From Tubulanus polymorphus (taxonomy: Eukaryota > Nemertea > Palaeonemertea > Tubulaniformes > Tubulanidae), in the NCBI RefSeq assembly GCF_964204645.1, contig NC_134025.1:23466001-23530000 (forward strand): 64,000 bases of DNA. The letters are read 5' to 3'. This document shows positions 56,151-64,000 of this stretch, piece after piece (positions within the stretch are counted from its first letter, which is position 1; each line of letters opens with the position of its first letter). Under the pieces are notes generated by a model. That model did no database searches. It was not told where the DNA came from and saw only the letters and a list, made by a program, of their open reading frames with translations. The position numbers and the translations under genes are program-made.

Positions 56151-56599
56151 AAAGGCCTACACCTTATAGGCCTATCAAAATCGAAGATGCACTCAACAGT
56201 GTATTTGTGTGGTACCTTAAGAATTATTGAAGACGGCAATAAATAACAGAAAATTGTGTGGTCTAAGTTGTTTGCGATGATAGTGGTACCAAAAATTGGA
56301 GGAAGGCTCCTGAACCTCATTGCCGGATCACCTTAGGACTCCTCATATCCCGGTAGGGATTCAAAACCTGATGGCATCGAGACTCGTCCACGGAACAAAA
56401 AAACCCTTCCATACTAGCCCAAATATGTGCAGATGCTCAGCTTAAGATGATGTCATTATTAGCCAATCAGAAATCCTATTTTATTTCATTCAGCCCAGGA
56501 TTTTCCATCAAAATTTCTTCCATGAAATTTGCCTCAGCAATTAGGCTATACGCCGATTGGCACCGCAGTTTTGACGCGATAAACATGCGCATGTACCTG

Positions 56600-56830
56600 C
56601 GCAACCGGTCTAGTGTGGCAGGGTTTCGTGCTGTGGTCGAGTCTAGCGATGCCATCCAGATTCGAATCCCAGCCAGGGGAGGATAATTCCACAGGCAGTG
56701 CATCCACTCCTTCCTTACATACAGATCCAGCTGTCTGTCTTTGAGTTCCTAGACCTTTAGTGGTGGTAGAGTTCAATTCAATACTGACACCGTCGTGGTC
56801 CATGTTGGTGCAGTATAGGGTTAAGGCGAG
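56600..56830 (+). repeat. tRNA-derived SINE candidate
   Basis: The segment contains an A-box-like gctgtggtcgagtctagcg and, about 25 bp later, a B box gattcgaatcccagcc. It is followed by a tRNA-unrelated body of about 150 bp. The lack of a closed acceptor stem argues against a functional tRNA gene. Confidence 0.5.
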
Positions 56831-57183
56831 GGGGTATTTAATATCATTGAAAAGATTGATAGACGAAATGAGGAAATGACCAGCAAATGTAAAAAAATTT
56901 TGACGGTTTTTGCCGACATTTTTGAGGTGAATTTACGTAAATATTCGGTGGCTTACCAAATCTACTCTTAAATATGAGGAGTAGGAATATCACCCAGAAA
57001 CTCTATATCGAGTCGAACATTTCATCTGGGTCTTGTATAGGCGTCAATCGACATTTCTGTCGAGATATCTCCGTTTTTCGAGCAGAGCTGTCATGTCTAC
57101 TTGTCACCGTTCGTCGCGAAGTATGACTAAAACGCGGATGTCGGACTCGTCTTTGGATTTAAAATTAACTGCGAAATTACAAC

Positions 57184-59969
57184 ATGGCCGCGCCCACTAA
57201 ATTCAAAGATTCGTTCAAATTTTTCAAACAAAAGTCGTTACAGCTCGAATCGGCCGATGTCATCGATTTTTCTGATGTAGAAAAACACGATGAGGTAACG
57301 AGAATAAGTTCCCACAGCTCTGTTTGTTGTTGAAATCCTTCAAAAATTAAAATTCAGGTTGTGAAAATGACTGTCTGTCGGTCAGGTTCCCTTTCCCCCT
57401 TCCAAATTTTATTATTACACCCTTCGCCTTCTTTCAATGATAGTCAATACTCTACTATATTTTCTCAAATATTGATTGAGGTGACTGTAGTTTAGGCGCC
57501 CACTCCCTGACCTGCAACCTTAACATATAATAGTGCCACGTATTGGACATCGAACTTGAGTAGGTTTACCCACAGGGACCTGACAAAAAAAAATTTTGAC
57601 CCCAGTATCCTAGGTACTATATAAAAAAAACATTTTTTTAGATATAGTACCTAGGATACTGGGGTCAAAAATTTTTTCTGTCAGGTCCCTGTGGGTTTAC
57701 CTAAACTACCAACTACCAAATCGTTGGTGGTAAGCTTTTATTTATAATCAGATGGGCTTATATGTGGTTTGTGAAAATATCAGATTGTGCAACTAAACCG
57801 CAGACACGTTACTGACTAGCTGTAGTTCAAACAGTAAATTTAATGTACCCATCCCATAAGTCTAGTTTTTCAAGACTCATCGACCAGTAATGAAGTATTA
57901 AAGTTTCTTTTGTAAATGAAAGAATTACAATAAGAAAAAAAGAAATCATTTTCCATATTGTTTCAGATATTTCTCTATGATTTACCAAGTGAAAGGCCAG
58001 TGGAAGCATTTTGTGGGTTGACAGATGCCAAACACTGGAAATTATACGGACACAAACAATTTCCAGGTACTAAAGTTTTGTAGCCTCTAGTTTCAGATTC
58101 TATCTATCAGCAGGTTGCTGGAATCTTTCAAGATATGACTAACAATACAAAACAGCCAATAACATCAGTTTTGAATTTAGTAGAGTTTGATTCTACATTT
58201 TGCAATTGTATTCAACAGGTTTTTGGTTCCTTTCAAATCCCTTTCAACCTGGCTTCCAGAAGTACTGGATTGACCGATGTGTCAGGTGCTACCACGAGAA
58301 TCCAAACATCTGTAATTTAGATTCACTTCAACAGAGAGGTGAAGGAAATCTTTGGGATGAAATGTATGTATGCTGAATTGAAAATTTCTTAAAATATCTT
58401 CTGCGATTATTTGTGAGCCTAAGCATAATTGAATTTTAGAAAAATATTTAGGTTAAGTGAAACAGCTGATATGACGAAAACGAGTATGTTTAAATTGAGG
58501 TGGACTACACTTGGGTATCATTATGACTGGAATACAAAAGTAAGTTTCAAGATAGGCCTAAATGTTTTGTGTTTGATATGGTTCTATTATATTGTATACT
58601 TAGTAAGGTTATTCCATTTGCAGTTGTACTATAAGGACAAATTCACTCCATTTCCCGAAGATCTTGGTTGTTTAGCTAAATACATCACTCAGTCTTTAGG
58701 ATATGAACAATTTCAAGCTGAAGCAGCTATTATAAACTATTATCACTTGGATTCAACACTTTCTGGACACACAGACCATTCAGAATATGATCTCACTGCG
58801 CCACTGCTTTCATTCAGGTTTGTCCATCTTTGTTGACTAGTATTACATTCATATTTATCCAAGCACTTTTATTAGAGTTTTTCTGTTACTTCGAAGAAAA
58901 CCCTATTGTTATTCTCATGATTAATGATTGATATAATTATTTCTTGTGACTTGATTTTAACGATTCGATGACTTGAAATTGCTGTCTGGTGTTGAACATT
59001 ATAGATTGTGAACCACCTTAATGAGTGACGTTTGTTTTCTTTCCGCTAATGATAGATCGCAGCAAAAGAAACAAATTTAGATTTGCATCGTAAAGTCAGT
59101 TTGCAATGATAGGTTTAACCAACACCCTGGTACATCAATTTTGATTTAATTGTATGATTGCAAGTGCTTGTGATTGCAAGCTATATTTGAGAATTCTTAA
59201 CGCATTTTATCATATGCCTTAACGCAAGTAGAATTATTCCTTTTGTTGAAAGAAGTCTCCAAATTATAGATTGGTTATCAATTGTTTCATATTTGGGGAT
59301 ATCCAGTCGCCGGTTTTATAGACTAGGGGGTAAACTAATCGATTGATTAGTTTACCCCCTAGTCAATAATGTTCAACACCAGACTAATTGATTAGCAGGA
59401 CATGACATTTGTAGTTCAATTTCTAACTTAAATTTGCACTTATAATTTTGTAATATTTGTATTTATTATATCTAGAAACCAACTTACAGAATGTATGTAA
59501 ATTAAAATGAAGTTCATTGTGGTATTACAGTTTCGGACCGACTGCAATATTTCTACTTGGAGGAAAAACGAAGGAAACAAAACCGATTGCGATGTATTGT
59601 AGAAGCGGAGATATAATTGTCATGGCTGGAGAGAGCAGACTCGCTTATCACGCAGTACCGAAAATCCTTCCGATTAGTGCACACGAACTTAAAGATGTCA
59701 TGTTTTCTCCAAATGGGACATGTGCTTGTAAAAACGTTTCCGATGCAACAGTTTGTTTTAAAGAATGTTTAATGAAAAATTTAACTGACGATGATGACTT
59801 GGAATATTGGGCTCCACACGTGAATTATCTTCTGAAATCACGGATTAATATGAATGTGCGACAAGTCTTAAAACCAGGCGAAGGTTTTCCCACTCTTGTA
59901 GCTGAAGACCAAAATGACATTCATCCGTGTAAAGTGCCTAAGTTATCGAAGGATGATCCATACAGCTGA
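57184..59969 (+). CDS. ALKBH1: AlkB homologue 1 (2-oxoglutarate/Fe(II) dioxygenase)
   Basis: ALKBH1 oxidatively demethylates nucleic acids, notably tRNA m1A58 and mitochondrial tRNA cytosines, in mitochondria and nucleus; DNA 6mA activity is debated. Six exons: 57184-57294, 57967-58066, 58219-58363, 58440-58539, 58624-58817, 59531-59969; 362 residues (human 389). Conserved segments: FWFLSNPFQPGFQKYW, LRWTTLGYHYDWNTK, FTPFPEDLGCLAKYI and AAIINYYHLDSTLSGHTDHS, where HTD supplies the first two iron ligands. RLAYHAVPKILP carries the distal His and RINMNVRQVL the 2-oxoglutarate-binding Arg. All catalytic residues are present. Exon 3 is read in a frame other than the longest ORF there, fixed by the splice phases. 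Two fold-back elements lie in introns 1 and 5. Confidence 0.97.
57569..57695. repeat. Near-perfect long hairpin in ALKBH1 intron 1
   Basis: Arms of about 54 bp (57569-57622 and 57642-57695) are complementary with few mismatches. The left arm begins cccacagggacctgac and the right arm ends gtcaggtccctgtggg. The loop is about 19 nt and A/T-only apart from single C and G. It is non-coding and MITE-like; if transcribed it would form a stable RNA hairpin. Confidence 0.9.
58984..59384. repeat. 401-bp element with 19-bp terminal inverted repeats in ALKBH1 intron 5
   Basis: gtctggtgttgaacattat at 58984-59002 and its exact complement at 59366-59384 bound the segment. Directly inside the right end is a perfect 20-bp palindrome (arms 59321-59340 and 59345-59364, 4-nt loop, with gggggtaaactaatc in the left arm). 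The structure suggests a non-autonomous DNA transposon. No clear target-site duplication was found by eye. Confidence 0.7.
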
Positions 59970-61351
59970 TCTTATTAAAATTTTATTCTTTATCTTTTGA
60001 ATACGTCTTTGTTCTCTATTTAATGGTGGTAGGAAGGAATTTTCATCGCGAATGCTTTTTATGCGTGAACTAGAAATATTCAATTACACTTTGTTTTGTT
60101 TGGTGCTGCCATCATGCTGACATATGTCAAACTATTATAGGTTACGCGTTTGTGTGTGTATGTATGTATGCATGTCAGCCCAAACATATGTTTTAAAACT
60201 TTTGGATTTTACACAAAAGTAAAATCGTCCTCAATTTTAAGACCTCAATTGCTGGAATACATAGGTTTGATGCTGTATTGGAATCATGTTTGAGAAGGTG
60301 AGTCTTTTATCAGTTGGTGTTGTAATCAAAAGTCGATAACTTTCTATAAGTATGCCACAGAATAGATAATAAGTGACTGACAGTCCAAGTGGGTTTTTCA
60401 TTCTTAAGTAATTCTTGATAATCTGTCTTCGTCTCTCCATTTTACCAGTCAATACGCATAGATTGTCGTAATTTCTTTGAAAATGAAGTTATGAATTTGT
60501 TTACAGATTATTCAATTATTGTTTTTCATAACTAAATATCTATCATATGTTTTTCATGCAAATTTGCTAAGTAAGAGAATTTTTTTAATAAAAAGATGAT
60601 AGGTAGAGATGAATAAAACTAATCGTCTTTTTTTTAGAATAAAGTATTTTATTAACAAATTACATCATGAAAAATAGTCATACTTGCCACGCGTAGAAAC
60701 CGTATGGACAAGTGGCAAACTAATTGTCTTAATCCAAATGTTTGGTTGTAGATTACAGTACAGCAAATTTGATGGTGTCTATTAGTCTTTTCTTAGTACA
60801 AACAATATCATTAATGACTTGTCATAACTCAAGTGAATCCAATTAAATCTCTGTGCAAATGTTTGTAGTAAACCCAGTAGGTAGATTTAAATTCATTTGA
60901 TTTGCCATTGTTGCATTAAATCCTATAAACCTCATGATTAATCAGTTGTGTCTTAATTAATCTCATGACCGCATTATAAGGTAGTTAACAAGGTGGGTAA
61001 TTATGTCTTTTGAAGATGGACGTGCCTTAGCATGATTTAGGCGAATGGAATTTGCTCTCATAAGCTGAAAGATTATGGAGTGTGTTGCTCCTGCAGACCA
61101 CATTGCCAGGATAACGCCGCCTCGGGTGGAATCAATATTGCCGCATAGCCACCGCCATCACTCACCGATCTGTGACAAAAATTACGCGAGCATTTTACGT
61201 TTCACTTTTTCAGGATGTAAACTAATACATAACGCTTTGTTAATTGTGGTACACGGACAGTAGTGAGAGAAAATGGATTTATAGCCTTGGAAGTGAAACC
61301 ATTTGTTGGTTGATTGGTAATTATGATCATTTTGCGGCAGTGATATACATC
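59970..61351. other. ALKBH1 3' UTR and intergenic DNA
   Basis: The ALKBH1 3' UTR probably ends near the AATAAA at 60587-60592. A second similar signal lies about 25 bp downstream. No other gene evidence is seen before the candidate exon at 61352. Confidence 0.55.
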
Positions 61352-61450
61352 ATGTCGGGTGCAGGAAATTTGAATTTGTCGTTGCTGGCAAGGGGTGTCG
61401 GTGAAGTAAAGAAAAATGGCGATAAGATTGAAGTGAAGTTAGAGGCAGCG
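61352..61450 (+). CDS. Possible first coding exon of an unrecognised gene
   Basis: An ATG opens 33 codons (MSGAGNLNLSLLARGVGEVK, then a Lys/Glu-rich end) running into a good GTAAGT donor after GAG GCA GCG, phase 0. The upstream frame is also open back to 61244. I do not recognise the protein. A phase-0-compatible acceptor at about 62141 (tttttcag, then FVKKGVPEESRSLIVF) could continue it, but the sequence after that runs into a repeat at 62280. A chance ORF remains possible. Confidence 0.3.
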
Positions 61451-64000
61451 GTAAGTTTTTAGATGATGCAATACTGAAACTAACTAATTCAACATGTTCA
61501 GAAATATTCTTACCTTGTATATCTATAGACTTAGTTTATACTTTCTTCTAAACCAGCAATAAGTCATTGTATCTGCTTCCTCTTACAAAAATTTGTCTTA
61601 TAGATTTTTTTTTCCTTTTATATATTTGTTTTTTTCATATGGCAAATGGCCGAGTACGAGAGGACTATCAGCAATATTGACGGTTCGATCTTTTATCGCA
61701 TGAATTGCGATATATTTCTAATGATTTATGACATTATTTTGCGATATCATATATTGTTAAAAACTACTTAAGAGTTTTGTAAATAATGACGCTCACATGG
61801 GCAATGCTATGTATGAATAAAATATAATCAGGCTCGTACCGATATTTAAAAATCAGAAATACATTTTACGGCTATAAATGGTCGAAATAGTTTCGAATAT
61901 AGTCTAAGGGTTTATTAGCTAAGCTCATTATAATGTTCAACGCGGTTTCGTGGCATTCTTAGAAATTGTTTGAAATTGCATGCAACAGTGTTATCTAAAG
62001 ACGTTTTATTTACATCATTACTTTTCATTCATCAAGGTTTTAATCCTGTTTTCATTAATTTGTTATGCACTTTGATATTAGTTAGAGTTGTTCAATATTT
62101 CAAGTAGAAGAGTTCGATCTGAAATAACTGATTTTTTCAGTTTGTTAAGAAAGGTGTTCCTGAAGAGTCCCGCTCACTGATTGTCTTTAAATTTGGGAGA
62201 AAATTACTTCAATCTCAAATGTTGGATCTCCCTGATCAGAAAACAGATTTTGAGCCAAATATTTGGAACATATACCAGCTAAGTGGCCTTTTACTTGGAA
62301 ATCAGGGAGAAGTCAGGGAATTTTCTTTTCTCTAAGAAAGTCAGGGAATAGTCAGGGAATTTTGTTAAAAAGTTAACAATTGGGGAAAAGTCGGGGAAAT
62401 TAGTTGAGATTGCTGGTAAAATCAAACAGTTTCCATCTATGTCTTACGTATTTAACTGTGTTGATTGATCATTGGATTCAAATTGCTTAAATGCTAAGAG
62501 TCATCTGTTTCTGTGTTCATTGACGATCATGTCATTTGATCATGATGAATAAACTAACTTGTAAACTTGAGTAAGATAGAAATGGCTTACAAATCCCTGG
62601 CTACAGACTTAATGAAAGTGAAGACACACGAACGGTAGAAATGGAAATGAACTTTGATATACTCTGTATATTTGTATTTCGAATATTCCGGGCTGGCATA
62701 AATCAACAACCGGCCGGCGATTAAATAGATTTTACTGTTTGAAAATCAACATCGAGCCGCCAATTCATTGACTGCAATTTCCGTGCTCGGCTAGTCTTAT
62801 TTCAATGAATAAAGCCGATTATCGCATTGATAAATGAATGAATAATTCCCAAGTATTAGTAGTGATAAAGCTCTGATTTAGATTAATGCTATGTCTGGAT
62901 CGAGCAACGACATAGATCAGTGGAAACAGTTTTGAAATCATGACTTCAGAACTTAATCAACAGTACCCCAATAGATGAAGAATGCGTTTAAATGATTGTA
63001 TGTGCGCTGTTGTATATCTATTGACTTTTTATCATTTGTGTTTTTAGTTCTTAGTCAAATAAATCTTTCCGTTTCATAACATGGATCACATTATACGATC
63101 AAATCTCGCTATAAGAGATTTCTGACGTAAAATATCTCTGATTATTTTGACCAATTTTAATCTTCACTTTTGATTACGTCATTGTGATATGTCTCATATA
63201 TATCAATGTACAGTTGAATGTCTTAGATACATCAACATTGTGGCGTGTAACTATTGACGTTGAATTTAGAAATAGCGCAAAAGTCATTTTAGTGTAAAGT
63301 GTTCTCATAAACAAGATTTCTTTAATGGAAGGTAATTTTTCCGTACAAAAGTAATGAATGATATACCTGTGCGAGACAATTTTAATAGCTGATATTCTCG
63401 TTTGAGGGACCGTGCACAGTGAACAGAACAGGTTTTTCAGTATTTGATTAGTTTTTGAACAGGTATTTGTTGATTATATACCTGTCAATCCTGTGTCGAA
63501 GTGTAAAATGTCTTATAGCCAATAACATTCCCTCTGCAGAATGCGTTATTGTGTTGAAAACCCCATTTCACAAAAGTTCTTCAACACTTTGTCTTAACAA
63601 CATATTGTAGCAATAGAGTAAAATAACTCAAGAGTTCAAATAATCTTTAAACTAAGTTCACATGTAGATATTTTTGTCATGTGTATCGTCGGTAAACTTA
63701 TAATTGGTATTTACATTCATCTTTTCTACCAACATACAATAAACCATTTTACAGTTGCTAGCCGCCATTTTGTTAGGGTACTTTTGTCCTGTATTGTTGG
63801 GTCGTTTTTTTCTCTTTTTAAAAACTATCCGTGATGTGTGTTGTATCATATTTCATCTGTCCATGGATGGATTTTGACAGTTTCAGCAACATTCAAACCG
63901 CATAAATCTCTAGTTTTCAGTTATGTAAGAATCATTTTTCAAATTTGAAACAATGCGACTTGAGAGCGATATAAAAATTGGCGGTCAGTTTTTTCCGTGC
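61451..64000. other. No supported gene; repeat-bearing non-coding DNA
   Basis: Apart from the possible exon near 62141 I see nothing coding. At 62280-62405 several copies of an agtcagggaa / gtcggggaaa motif form a dispersed repeat fragment. The right end up to 64000 is AT-rich without recognisable exons. It could be the long first intron of the gene starting at 61352. Confidence 0.45.
62280..62405. repeat. 'agtcagggaatttt' repeat fragment
   Basis: At least four imperfect copies of a (g)agtcagggaattttc unit occur between 62285 and 62402, with the last degraded to agtcggggaaatt. Locally repeated and non-coding; probably part of a dispersed element. Confidence 0.6.

Larger units (their letters stand above)
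54341..57183. other. Divergent CEP170 / ALKBH1 upstream region with repeats
   Basis: The two genes point away from each other over about 2.8 kb. A CEP170 promoter is expected near 54350-54550 and an ALKBH1 promoter near 56900-57180. In between lie two probable dispersed repeats (55859-56150 and 56600-56830). The ORF at 54586-54882 shows no similarity to a known protein. Confidence 0.55.

Noticed and set aside
58135-58320. 61-codon ORF across ALKBH1 exon 3
   Set aside because: It is a different frame from the real exon (58219-58363), whose correct reading gives the conserved FWFLSNPF segment.

Overview
The window is nuclear DNA from an intron-rich, AT-rich bilaterian animal, most likely a spiralian (lophotrochozoan) marine invertebrate. 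The sequence shows many short exons with GT/AG boundaries, long AT-rich introns, fold-back repeats and animal-specific genes such as NCX, golgin-84, CEP170, DPF and C7orf57. The phylum cannot be fixed by eye. Nothing bacterial, viral or CRISPR-like was seen.

Layout, left to right: the 3' half of a Na+/Ca2+ exchanger gene (+, 211-3212, truncated by the window edge); about 5.6 kb without a recognisable gene; DPH6 (-, 8864-13721), head-to-head with pinin (+, 13908-16999) across only 186 bp; golgin-84/GOLGA5 (-, 19023-23309); a d4-family DPF zinc finger/PHD gene (-, 24194-27914, first coding exon not located); a C7orf57-like gene (-, 29165-31880); TBP (+, 32663-34145), divergent from C7orf57-like; a large CEP170 gene (-, 37720-54340); ALKBH1 (+, 57184-59969); and one possible first exon of an unrecognised gene (+, 61352-61450). 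I placed exon borders by hand from GT/AG sites and reading phase. The spliced frames close without stops for DPH6 (648 aa), pinin (439 aa), golgin-84 (736 aa), C7orf57-like (345 aa), TBP (246 aa), CEP170 (about 1754 aa) and ALKBH1 (362 aa).

The genes are mostly housekeeping and do not form a pathway: diphthamide synthesis, splicing, Golgi structure, chromatin remodelling, basal transcription, centrosome and nucleic-acid demethylation. What links them is chromosomal history. Human relatives of seven of the nine named genes lie on chromosome 14, so this may be a surviving piece of an ancestral bilaterian linkage group.

I found no convincing new multi-gene system. The most interesting local structures are a recent identical 112-bp tandem duplication across a 5' splice site in the C7orf57-like gene, nested fold-back elements in introns of DPF and ALKBH1, a very short shared DPH6/pinin promoter, a double-RidA DPH6, and an in-frame optional N-terminal exon in CEP170.
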